Shown in pieces: positions 6,477 through 13,501 of a stretch of 20,360 bases of DNA. The stretch covers positions 1 to 20,360 of the forward strand of contig JAFRAB010000011.1 of the NCBI GenBank assembly GCA_017405675.1, read 5' to 3'. The notes under the pieces are model-generated. The model had not been told where the DNA came from and searched no databases. It saw nothing but the letters and a program-made list of their open reading frames with translations. A program made the translations under genes and the position numbers. This stretch comes from Erysipelotrichaceae bacterium (GTDB taxonomy: Bacteria > Bacillota_I > Bacilli_A > Erysipelotrichales > Erysipelotrichaceae). The stretch's first letter is position 1. Each line of letters opens with the position of its first letter.

Positions 6477-6511
6477 TTCAGAAAATTCCTTATATAAAGG
6501 AAATTACTGAA
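6477..6511. promoter_or_regulatory. 35-bp near-perfect dyad upstream of the PTS operon promoter
   Basis: Arms TTCAGAAAATTCCTT (6477-6491) and AAGGAAATTACTGAA (6497-6511) match at 13 of 15 positions around ATATA. It begins six bases after the MFS stop and ends eight bases before the likely -35. No T-run follows, which argues against a simple terminator. The position, about 43-77 bp upstream of the expected transcription start, suits an activator-binding site. Confidence 0.5.
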
Positions 6512-6518
6512 CAGATGA

Positions 6519-6547
6519 TTGATTTTACGAAAGTTAGTATATAGATA
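6519..6547 (+). promoter_or_regulatory. promoter of the PTS operon
   Basis: TTGATT (6519-6524), a 17-bp spacer and TAGATA (6542-6547) form a plausible sigma-A promoter. The expected start near 6554 leaves a leader of about 20 bases with GGAAAGGA ahead of the EIIB ATG. A 7-bp inverted repeat, TGATTTT (6520-6526) and AAAATCA (6552-6558), brackets the promoter. Confidence 0.5.
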
Positions 6548-6574
6548 GATGAAAATCAAGGAAAGGACATAAAA

Positions 6575-7063
6575 ATGATTACATTTATTCGTTCAGATGA
6601 CCGTCTCATTCACGGACAGTGTCAGACAAAAATAATCCCAATGAACAAAATCAACCGTGTTATTGGAGTAGATGATCCTACAGCCAAGAATCCTATGCTG
6701 AAGAGAATCTTCGAAATGGCTGCTCCACAGGGTGTCAAGGTTACAGTTCATACCTTTGAAGATGCCTTAACACCAATTTCCAAATGTATGGTCAATGATA
6801 AGAGAACACTGATCATTGCCAGAAGGCCTTCAACACTGTTAAAGCTTTATGAAAAATTTCCTGATTTATACAAGGAAGTTAACGTTGCCAATATTCCTCG
6901 GGAAGGTGAAGGATTCCTGATCCGCAAGGATATCTGGATCGATCCTGAACAGTTAGCTGCAATCAAGGAATTAGACAAGTTAGGCGTTAACGTATATTTC
7001 CAGCAGTTCCCTGGTGACGGGGCAGATCCGCTGTATTGGAAAAACGTTAAGGATAAATACTAA
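6575..7063 (+). CDS. PTS EIIB, mannose/fructose/sorbose family
   Basis: A cytosolic 162-residue phosphocarrier, the usual length of a free-standing EIIB of this family. It takes phosphate from EIIA on a histidine and passes it to the sugar moved by EIIC/EIID. The family N-terminal signature RSDDRLIHGQ is present (residues 6-15), and H13 is the expected phosphorylated residue. Asp-9 and Arg-10 next to it are conserved in the family. It is the first gene of the operon; GGAAAGGA lies upstream of the ATG. EIIC follows after 52 bases containing a potential RNA structure. Specificity within the family (mannose, sorbose, N-acetylgalactosamine, etc.) cannot be read off. Confidence 0.93.
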   Translation: MITFIRSDDRLIHGQCQTKIIPMNKINRVIGVDDPTAKNPMLKRIFEMAAPQGVKVTVHTFEDALTPISKCMVNDKRTLIIARRPSTLLKLYEKFPDLYKEVNVANIPREGEGFLIRKDIWIDPEQLAAIKELDKLGVNVYFQQFPGDGADPLYWKNVKDKY

Positions 7064-7070
7064 AAATGCA

Positions 7071-7115
7071 AAGTATTTTACTATTTAGGAAAAATAGAGA
7101 GGAGGAAAAGTACTT
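7071..7115 (+). promoter_or_regulatory. potential RNA structure around the EIIC ribosome site
   Basis: An inner stem CTATTT (7081-7086)/AAATAG (7092-7097) is enclosed by an outer AAGTA (7071-7075)/TACTT (7111-7115), which extends by TTTT/AAAA past one bulged base. The strong ribosome site AGAGGAGG (7098-7105) lies between the inner stem and the outer arm, just before the ATG at 7116. It may tune translation or mark an mRNA processing point between EIIB and EIIC. Confidence 0.3.
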
Positions 7116-7913
7116 ATGCAAATTACAGTAGTTCAGGCATTATTGCTGGGCTTCTTCTGTTTCTTAATTTCTACCAGCATGTTCCCATTAGGATGGCTGA
7201 GCCAGAACATTATGAGCAAGCCTCTTATTGCCTGCATGTTTATCGGTATTATCATGGGCAAAACCAAGGAAGCCTTATTAGCAGGTGTTATCATCCAGGC
7301 CGCTTACATTGGTCAGATGAGTATCGGTGGTGTTTCAACATTACCTAACATCAATACAGCTTTATGGTTTGCATTACCTCTGGCACTTGTTTCCGGACAG
7401 ACTAATCCTGAAACAGTTGCTGCAGAAGCTCTGACAATCGCTCTGGCATTCGCACCAGTTCAGAGCATCACTCAGACAGTAGGTAACATGGTTAAGGTTG
7501 CTTTCCTGCACAAGCAGGATGACTTAATTGAAAAGGGACAGATCAAGAGGGCTTGGTGGTTCCCTGTATTAAGCCATGTATGGACATTTGTATACAGCAT
7601 GCTGACAGTTCCAGTATTCTGTCTGGCAGGCTCTAAGATCGTTCTTGACATTGTTGCCAAGATCCCACCACAGGTTAATGGTATCATGTCAACATTTACA
7701 GGTTTGTTACCGGCTATCGGCTTCATGATCCTGATGGTAACTCTTATTCATGAACCATTACAGTGGATCTACTTCTTCTTTGGATTTATCGCCGTTGCAG
7801 GTTTAGGTTGGAGCACTATCGCTCTTACAGTAGTTGCATGCTTAGTAGCTTACCTGGTATTCCAGTTCACCGGCAGCAAGCAGGTTGCCTTAGCAGAGGA
7901 GGATGACGACTAA
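7116..7913 (+). CDS. PTS EIIC, mannose/sorbose family permease
   Basis: A 265-residue integral membrane component which, with EIID, forms the sugar channel of a mannose-family PTS. It is strongly hydrophobic throughout, and contains family-like stretches: MSKPLIACMFIGIIMG near 32-47, QAAYIGQMSIGG near 64-75, and glycine/proline-rich helices toward the C-terminus. The tail is acidic (AEEDDD). Ribosome site AGAGGAGG, strong, sits ten bases before the ATG. The stop overlaps the EIID start by one base (TAATG, 7911-7915), so the two channel subunits are translationally coupled as expected for a fixed stoichiometry. Codon use suggests high expression. Confidence 0.94.
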   Translation: MQITVVQALLLGFFCFLISTSMFPLGWLSQNIMSKPLIACMFIGIIMGKTKEALLAGVIIQAAYIGQMSIGGVSTLPNINTALWFALPLALVSGQTNPETVAAEALTIALAFAPVQSITQTVGNMVKVAFLHKQDDLIEKGQIKRAWWFPVLSHVWTFVYSMLTVPVFCLAGSKIVLDIVAKIPPQVNGIMSTFTGLLPAIGFMILMVTLIHEPLQWIYFFFGFIAVAGLGWSTIALTVVACLVAYLVFQFTGSKQVALAEEDDD

Positions 7914-8755
7914 TGTCAGAATTACAGAGATTAAATTCCTTAAAGGAAAACAATAAGTTTGTTAACGACGCATTCTGGGGTTACAACTGGTCAGTTCCAA
8001 TGTGTTTCACACGTGAGCGTATGTTAGGTTGCTCAATGGTCTGCACTCTGGCAAAGGTTGCCGATCAGATCTATCCAGAAGATGTTGAAAAGCAGAAAGA
8101 ATTATGCCGTAACCACGAAGTATTCTTCAATACTCAGCAGGGTTTAGGTGCTGTAGTATGGGGCATCGTCTTAGGTATGGAAGTTGAAAGAGCCAAGGAC
8201 GATACCATTACTAACGAATTAATTCAGTCAGTAAAACAGGCATTAGCAGGCCCGTTAGCAGGTTTAGGTGACTCCCTGATTCAGGCTCTGTTAACACCAA
8301 TCATTATTTCCATCGGTATTGGCTTATCAACAGGTACCGGCTCAATCATGGGTCCGTTATTCATGTTCGTTGCTTATACTGCAGTTAATGCCGCATTATC
8401 ATATGGCTTATTCAAACTTGGTTATAAGTCAGGTATCCAGGGTGCTGAAATGCTGATCTCTTCAGATCTGAAGGACCGTGCAATTCCTGCATTTGAAGCT
8501 TTAGGTATCACTGTTATCGGTGGTGTATTAGCCGGCATCATGAACGTTAAAACTGCTTTAGTTGCCAAGGCTGGTGAAACAGTTGTTAACATTCAGACTC
8601 AGGTATTAGACGCATTCTTCCCTAAGTTCTTATCATTAGTAGTATGCTTTGTAGTTTACTATCTGGTTAAGGAGAAGAAGTGGTCTGCAACTAAGATCAT
8701 GTTATGGATGATCCCTGTTGCTATCGTCGGTTTCCTGACAAAGATCTTAGCTTAA
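7913..8755 (+). CDS. PTS EIID, mannose/sorbose family permease
   Basis: A 280-residue membrane protein pairing with EIIC. The N-terminal half is amphipathic and contains the family-like segments FWGYNWSVPMCFTRERMLG (about 22-40) and QQGLGAVVWGIVLGMEVERA (about 75-94). The motif AGPLAGLGDSLIQALLTPI (about 112-130) is highly characteristic of EIID. Several membrane helices follow. The start is fixed by the TAATG overlap with EIIC. The gene is followed after 26 bases by a small membrane protein that is not a standard PTS part. Confidence 0.95.
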   Translation: MSELQRLNSLKENNKFVNDAFWGYNWSVPMCFTRERMLGCSMVCTLAKVADQIYPEDVEKQKELCRNHEVFFNTQQGLGAVVWGIVLGMEVERAKDDTITNELIQSVKQALAGPLAGLGDSLIQALLTPIIISIGIGLSTGTGSIMGPLFMFVAYTAVNAALSYGLFKLGYKSGIQGAEMLISSDLKDRAIPAFEALGITVIGGVLAGIMNVKTALVAKAGETVVNIQTQVLDAFFPKFLSLVVCFVVYYLVKEKKWSATKIMLWMIPVAIVGFLTKILA

Positions 8756-8781
8756 TTTTAATTAGATAAAGGAAGACAGAT

Positions 8782-9276
8782 ATGATCAATCTTAAATACA
8801 GACTTACAGAAGAAGATGCTATCAAGTACTATCAGATGATAGGTACAAAAGCAAAGGAAACAGGAATTGCCAGATTCTTCGCCTTCGTGTGGGGACCTGC
8901 ATTTCTGCTGGCTCTGCTTATTGCTCTTAAACTGTATAGATCAGCATTATGGATAGGAATAGCTGTCTTCCTTTCCGTTTTATGGGTAATATTCCGGGCA
9001 CCGACACTGTTCCAGGATGTTACCAGAACCACTGCAAAGAGAAAATTGCAGAAGGATAATTTTGAATTCAAAGACATTGATCTGAAATTATCAGATAATG
9101 TACTAACCGTCAACGGTGAAATTAAAAAACCGCAGACATTTGTTACTTACTACGACCTGATGATCGTTGCTTTCGATGATAAGACCAATCTTGTCATTCC
9201 GGAGCACGCCTTCAAGGGCAATGAAAAGACAATGGAAACACTTATGACATATCTGATCAGAAGTGTGGATAAATAG
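8782..9276 (+). CDS. YcxB-like small membrane protein in the PTS operon
   Basis: A 164-residue protein. An N-terminal soluble stretch (1-30: YRLTEEDAIKYYQMIG) precedes two adjacent membrane helices at about 32-51 and 54-73. A C-terminal beta-rich domain (about 95-164) holds LKLSDNVLTVNGEI and the segment LVIPEHAFKG. This order, and the IP-x2-AF end motif, fits the YcxB-like family, whose role is unknown. A ribosome site AAAGGAAG lies upstream of the ATG. Located between EIID and the MBL hydrolase, it is presumably coexpressed with the permease; an accessory or regulatory role at the membrane is only an inference. Confidence 0.75.
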   Translation: MINLKYRLTEEDAIKYYQMIGTKAKETGIARFFAFVWGPAFLLALLIALKLYRSALWIGIAVFLSVLWVIFRAPTLFQDVTRTTAKRKLQKDNFEFKDIDLKLSDNVLTVNGEIKKPQTFVTYYDLMIVAFDDKTNLVIPEHAFKGNEKTMETLMTYLIRSVDK

Positions 9277-9319
9277 GAAAACAAAGACAAACAGTCTATA
9301 AGATATAGGAGGGGTAAAT

Positions 9320-10396
9320 ATGCCTGGAAAACTCTATAACGGAAACGATATCAATTCCATTCCAAGACCAATCAAGAGTGATCTTAAATCACGTGAAAGG
9401 ATCCGTGAACCTGAACATCCGTTCAGATGGTCATTCATGAAGATATTAAGAGAATACAGTACTCTTAAGGAATTCTATCCTGAGATAAATCCTTATACTG
9501 AATGTTATAAAGTCAGAGACAATACCTGGGCTTTATATAATGACACGTTTGACGGAGCCGGAGCAGTCTGGATGTACCTGATTAACGGCCCGGAAAAGTG
9601 CATGATCGTTGATACATCGTTTGGTGTAGGAGATCTTAAAGGTCTGATCAGACATCTGGTTGGTGATAAGGAAATCGTTGTAGCCAATACACATGCACAC
9701 TTTGACCATGCTTATGGCAATGCTCAGTTCGGAAAGATTTACTGTCATGAATATGAAGTGCCGGACATGGAGACCAAGAACAATCCTCATATTTGGGATT
9801 ATCTGTTCAATCAGACAGATCATCCGGTTATGGTAGCTGGTGAGGAAGTTGCCCCTGGTCAGCCTCTCTATACGGAATTTGATCCAAAGGATGTAATTGA
9901 ATATCATCCATATGAAATAGTCGGCATTCCAAATCACTACGAATTTGATCTGGGACAGGGCTATATTGTAGAAGCTATTCTGATTCCTGGTCATACTGCC
10001 GGGCAGTGCGGATACTATGATCATCAGACTGGATGTTTCTTTGTAGGAGACGTAACAGGCGTTGGCGGAAAGCCAAAAGGTGCTCCATTCAGAGAAATGT
10101 GTACGGTAGAAGCCATGCATGATGAACTGGAAAAACTGCAGCCGCGATTAACTGAATTCAGTGGTATTTTCCCTGGACACGGTCCATGGGACATTCATCC
10201 TGTCTGTCTGAGGAATCTTTACGAAACAACATGTGCTGTTATGAAAGATCCATATAATTATGATGGAATCAGAGAATTTGAAAGACACGGTACAATCATG
10301 AAATCAGCAACCAAGAATATTCATCAGTGGACCGCATTAAGATATAATCCTGATCTGGTATTCAAAAAACAGGTCAGAGAAGATGAGGAGAAATAA
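9320..10396 (+). CDS. MBL-fold metallo-hydrolase
   Basis: A 358-residue predicted cytosolic hydrolase of the metallo-beta-lactamase fold. All dinuclear metal-site residues are visible: H125-A-H127-F-D129-H130 (THAHFDH), H225 (PGHTAGQ), D244 (FVGD) and H287 (FPGHG). An N-terminal extension of about 80 residues precedes the fold, and an insertion at about 150-215 lies between the HxHxDH motif and H225; either could form a substrate lid. Relatives cleave lactones, thioesters, phosphoesters or amides, so the substrate is open. It does not look like the ascorbate-6-phosphate lactonase UlaG. Ribosome site AGGAGGGG is strong. It sits between EIID and EIIA, with EIIA starting two bases after its stop, so it belongs to the PTS pathway. 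Confidence 0.9.
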   Translation: MPGKLYNGNDINSIPRPIKSDLKSRERIREPEHPFRWSFMKILREYSTLKEFYPEINPYTECYKVRDNTWALYNDTFDGAGAVWMYLINGPEKCMIVDTSFGVGDLKGLIRHLVGDKEIVVANTHAHFDHAYGNAQFGKIYCHEYEVPDMETKNNPHIWDYLFNQTDHPVMVAGEEVAPGQPLYTEFDPKDVIEYHPYEIVGIPNHYEFDLGQGYIVEAILIPGHTAGQCGYYDHQTGCFFVGDVTGVGGKPKGAPFREMCTVEAMHDELEKLQPRLTEFSGIFPGHGPWDIHPVCLRNLYETTCAVMKDPYNYDGIREFERHGTIMKSATKNIHQWTALRYNPDLVFKKQVREDEEK

Positions 10397-10398
10397 AT

Positions 10399-10815
10399 AT
10401 GCAGAGTATTTTATTGATAAGTCATGGCGGCATGGCTGCCGGTGTTAAGGATTCACTCACGATGTTCTTCGGAACTGATCTGAAGCAGTTTGAAACACTG
10501 TCACTGAAATCCGATATGGGAGCCGATGAATTCGGCGAGCAGTTAAGAGAAAAAGTCGATGAACTGATGACCGATGACGGTGTAATTATCTTTGCCGATT
10601 TATTGGGTGGCACACCATTCAATCAGGCAGCATTACTTGTAAGTGATAAAGTAGATCTTATTGCCGGAATGAATCTGCCTATGATCATGGAGTTACTGGC
10701 AACCAGAGAATATTCAGTTAATGATATTGATCATATTGCAGCTGTCGGACAGCAAGGTATAGTAAATACCAAAGTCCTGCTGGCAGCTACTGAAGATACA
10801 GAAGACGACGATTAA
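10399..10815 (+). CDS. PTS EIIA, mannose family
   Basis: A cytosolic 138-residue phosphocarrier receiving phosphate from HPr and giving it to EIIB. H9 in the signature ISHGGMAAG is the phosphorylated residue, and DLLGGTPFNQA (about 67-77) is the conserved second family segment. The length matches a stand-alone EIIA of this family, and the tail is acidic (TEDTEDDD). The ribosome site GAGGAGA is inside the end of the MBL gene, two bases apart, so translation is probably coupled. Unusually, EIIA is separated from EIIB-EIIC-EIID by the YcxB-like and MBL genes. Confidence 0.94.
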   Translation: MQSILLISHGGMAAGVKDSLTMFFGTDLKQFETLSLKSDMGADEFGEQLREKVDELMTDDGVIIFADLLGGTPFNQAALLVSDKVDLIAGMNLPMIMELLATREYSVNDIDHIAAVGQQGIVNTKVLLAATEDTEDDD

Positions 10816-10827
10816 AAGGGAGGAAGT

Positions 10828-12045
10828 ATGATCAGAGCATATACTGAAAGACAGTGTGTAACTCCGGATTATACTCCTTTTTATTTAACAGGGTATAAAT
10901 CACCAATCAGAAAACTGCCGGCTCAGGGTGTTCACGATGACATTTACGTACAGATGTCACTGCTTGATATAAACGGGACACAGATATTTCTTTATTCAAC
11001 AGACTGGATCAGCGTTGAAGAGGGTTTCTATAAAGAACTGAGCAGCAGACTTAATGAGGAGTTCGGAACAGATAAAAAACTGGTACTGGTAAGTGCCACA
11101 CATAATCACCAGTCAGTTGGTGATCAGATGAAACAGAATGAACATTTCAATCAGAAGTATTACGACTGGCTGATTGAACTGGGTGTTAAGGCATTTAGAA
11201 AAGGCCTTAACAATCTCAGGGAAGTTAAGGCATTCTATGGAAAGAAAGTTATAACAGGCTATTATGCCAGCCGTGTTTTGGAAAATACCCTGGCTGATAA
11301 TGAAGTCATTCTGGTTGAATTCAGAGATAACAATAATGAGGTAGTGTCTGCTATCTGTAACTGGGCGGTTCATTCTACGGCTGTTACACCTGAGAATGCA
11401 TTATTAACAGGTGAATTTGCCGGTAATACAGTACGTAAATATCACGAACTGAAGGGATATTATCCTCATATGATAGTTGGCGCAGCCGGTGACTGTTCGA
11501 CCCGTAATACCAGACAGGGTAATGACTTTGCTGAACTGGAGCGTATTTCTAAAGGCATGGCTGCAGAAATGGCCGCTATTCCTGTTGATAAGGAACTGAC
11601 ACTGAACTTTAACGATATCAGAACCATAACTCATCATGTTGATGTTACAGTAGATCATGAAGATGTTAAGAGAAAGATAGCTGATGCTGAGGAAGAACTG
11701 AAAACTGCCACCGATTTTGACCGTATCAAAATACTGAAATCAATGATGCCGGCTTTAAACAAACTGCTGACTCTCGACAGAGTGGTTGTTGACTGGTTTG
11801 CGGATTCCATAAGACTGGGAGACTTACAGATCATAGTAACTCCGGCTGAACTGGCGTCTAAATTTGGTCTGCAGATCAAAAATACCAGTAAGGCAGAATG
11901 CTGTCTGATATTCGGTTATACCAACGGTAAGGCTGGTTATCTGTTCCCGGCGGAACTGTATGGCATGACATTTGAAACTATTTCATCGGGTGTTCCTGCT
12001 GAAGAAGTTCAGCAGTATATTGACAAGATCATGACGATCATATAA
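10828..12045 (+). CDS. neutral/alkaline ceramidase-like metallohydrolase
   Basis: A 405-residue protein with no signal peptide, so likely cytosolic. It resembles the N-terminal catalytic domain of neutral/alkaline non-lysosomal ceramidases, zinc amidases. Matching parts are an N-terminal DDIYVQMSLLDING strand region (37-50), SATHNH (89-94) for the SATHTHSG zinc motif, NWAVHSTAV (178-186) for the second zinc histidine with a following EFAGN segment, and GAAGDCSTRN (218-227). H92 and H182 are the probable zinc ligands. It is shorter than full ceramidases and, unlike most of them, not secreted, so its substrate is probably a small N-acylated or esterified molecule made inside the cell. It follows EIIA by 12 bases, with GGGAGG as ribosome site. 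Assignment to the fold is good; activity is inferred. Confidence 0.75.
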   Translation: MIRAYTERQCVTPDYTPFYLTGYKSPIRKLPAQGVHDDIYVQMSLLDINGTQIFLYSTDWISVEEGFYKELSSRLNEEFGTDKKLVLVSATHNHQSVGDQMKQNEHFNQKYYDWLIELGVKAFRKGLNNLREVKAFYGKKVITGYYASRVLENTLADNEVILVEFRDNNNEVVSAICNWAVHSTAVTPENALLTGEFAGNTVRKYHELKGYYPHMIVGAAGDCSTRNTRQGNDFAELERISKGMAAEMAAIPVDKELTLNFNDIRTITHHVDVTVDHEDVKRKIADAEEELKTATDFDRIKILKSMMPALNKLLTLDRVVVDWFADSIRLGDLQIIVTPAELASKFGLQIKNTSKAECCLIFGYTNGKAGYLFPAELYGMTFETISSGVPAEEVQQYIDKIMTII

Positions 12046-12056
12046 AAAGGAGAACC

Positions 12057-12536
12057 ATGAATAAAACAGAATATATAAATGCCAGTGATATTGAAATCAC
12101 CGGTAATTTAAAGGAAAGAATATCACTTAAGCCAGTAATCCGGATAATTCTGCGGGGTGTGATTGGAGCTGTTCTGTGTTTTCTGAGAACAAAACTGACA
12201 ATAATTGCAGGTATTTTCTTTCTGGTAATTGCTGTTGCAGGTTATTTCATGATCAAAGATAAACCAGTAATGGATATATATAATGATGCAGTTGTTGTAT
12301 ATGATGAGATGGACCCTTCAAAAGCCTGCAAAATCATGTATGAAGACCTGAAAATGTGGTCAGTTGATTCCACTAATAACAGAGTTTATTTCACCTTACA
12401 GGATGACAGTATTGTCAGCGTAAATAATTCACGTTACCTGAAAGTATATGATACGCTGACAAAGTTAATTCCGGATAAATGCGAACCTTCCTTAATGGAA
12501 AAGCTGAGAACAAAACTGAAAAAAGGAGATAAGTAA
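12057..12536 (+). CDS. second small membrane protein of the PTS operon
   Basis: A 159-residue protein of no family I recognise. After a soluble N-terminus (1-22) comes a basic-flanked hydrophobic hairpin (about 28-43 and 46-66: GVIGAVLCFLR and IIAGIFFLVIAVAGYFMI). A soluble domain of about 70-140 follows, with alternating strand and helix character (VVVYDEM, RVYFTLQDDSIVSV, LKVYDTLTKLI), and a basic tail. The architecture parallels the YcxB-like protein at 8782-9276, but I see no clear sequence match. AAAGGAG precedes the ATG. Its stop overlaps the start of the deacetylase gene (TAATG), so the two are coupled. Confidence 0.75.
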   Translation: MNKTEYINASDIEITGNLKERISLKPVIRIILRGVIGAVLCFLRTKLTIIAGIFFLVIAVAGYFMIKDKPVMDIYNDAVVVYDEMDPSKACKIMYEDLKMWSVDSTNNRVYFTLQDDSIVSVNNSRYLKVYDTLTKLIPDKCEPSLMEKLRTKLKKGDK

Positions 12537-13396
12537 TGAGAAAAAGATTGATTTATCGAGTTGATGATGTTGGTTATACACCTGCCTATGATATGGGAGT
12601 AAATCTGGTTTTTGATGCCGGAACCGGTTGCAGTGCGGATGTTATGTTCGATGCACCTCATGTAATTGAAGAACTTAAGATATTAAGGGAAAAGCCATGG
12701 CTCTCAATTGGCTGGCACAGACATCTGTGGGAATCACCGGTACTGGGAGATAAAGTACCAAGTATGGTAGATGAAGAGGGCCGATTCAAATGGCGCCACA
12801 GACATAACGAATTCCGTAAGGAAGTTACATATGAAGATGCCTTACGGGAATTTGAAGCTGAAATGCGGCTGTGCTACAAATATCTGGGACGTTATCCTGA
12901 TATAGCGTCTTTAATGGATAGTGATCTGCCGATGGAAAAAGCCTATAACGAAGTTGTTAAGAAGTATATTCCTGCCTATAACATTTTCTCAACAGACGCC
13001 AATACTCCACGCGTCCGTATAGCTGATCCTAAGTGGGCAGATAAAAACATTATTTCGGTTCACATTCAGCCGGATAAGGATAAAGGTTTTGATCTGAAAT
13101 ACTTTAATGAATATGATCCGCTGTCAAAGATGATCAATCTGCAATGGACAGAAAAGGAAGAAATTTATTTCTACGGCTGGCATCCTGGTTTCTGTGATGC
13201 CCATATTCTGGCTGAATCAAGATGCAATCTGCATCGCTGTAAGGAACATGAAGCGGCAGTCAGTGAAGAATTCAAAAACTGGATCATAGAAAACCATGTA
13301 GAACTGATCAATTTCCGTGATGCATTGTATGGTACTGATGAATTCCAGCAGCATCTTAAGGAAATCAATTCTCCTTTGTGGATAGGGAATATGTAG
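12536..13396 (+). CDS. ChbG/YdjC-like carbohydrate deacetylase
   Basis: A 286-residue cytosolic protein of the ChbG/HpnK (YdjC) superfamily, whose members remove N-acetyl groups from sugars such as phosphorylated chitooligosaccharides. The N-terminal RVDDVGYTPAYDMGVN gives the expected D10-D11 metal and catalytic pair, and SIGWHRHL gives H61 (with H63). GWHPGFCDAH near the C-terminus corresponds to the family's PG-x-x-D segment. In ChbG a later histidine in a DSH motif completes the metal site; here the corresponding stretch reads LMDSDLP, with D130 where His is expected. Activity or substrate may therefore differ. Last gene of the PTS operon, overlapping the previous gene by one base and followed by a terminator. 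Confidence 0.8.
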   Translation: MRKRLIYRVDDVGYTPAYDMGVNLVFDAGTGCSADVMFDAPHVIEELKILREKPWLSIGWHRHLWESPVLGDKVPSMVDEEGRFKWRHRHNEFRKEVTYEDALREFEAEMRLCYKYLGRYPDIASLMDSDLPMEKAYNEVVKKYIPAYNIFSTDANTPRVRIADPKWADKNIISVHIQPDKDKGFDLKYFNEYDPLSKMINLQWTEKEEIYFYGWHPGFCDAHILAESRCNLHRCKEHEAAVSEEFKNWIIENHVELINFRDALYGTDEFQQHLKEINSPLWIGNM

Positions 13397-13400
13397 AAAG

Positions 13401-13425
13401 AATGTCATGTGACATTTTTTCTTTT
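13401..13425 (+). terminator. terminator at the end of the PTS operon
   Basis: AATGTCA (13401-13407) pairs with TGACATT (13410-13416) and is followed by TTTT, C and four more T. It starts five bases after the deacetylase stop. The remaining gap to 13501 is AT-rich; no clear promoter for the nitroreductase was found. Confidence 0.8.
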
Positions 13426-13501
13426 ATCAAAAGTAAAAACAGATAAATAGTTCAGTAAATAAAATAATAATATTTAATTGAAAACAGGGGGGATATTGAT
13501 A

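Noticed and set aside
6472..6574. Catabolite-repression (cre) site ahead of the PTS operon
   Set aside because: I looked for a TG-x-AA-x-CG-x-T-x2-CA-like sequence here and in the other promoter regions and found no convincing match.
9533..10120. Minus-strand open frame of 195 codons inside the MBL hydrolase gene
   Set aside because: It lies wholly within a gene with a complete metal-site motif set, and has no promoter or ribosome site.
8782..12536. The two small membrane proteins as duplicated genes
   Set aside because: They share architecture, but I cannot align their sequences convincingly, so a recent duplication is not supported.
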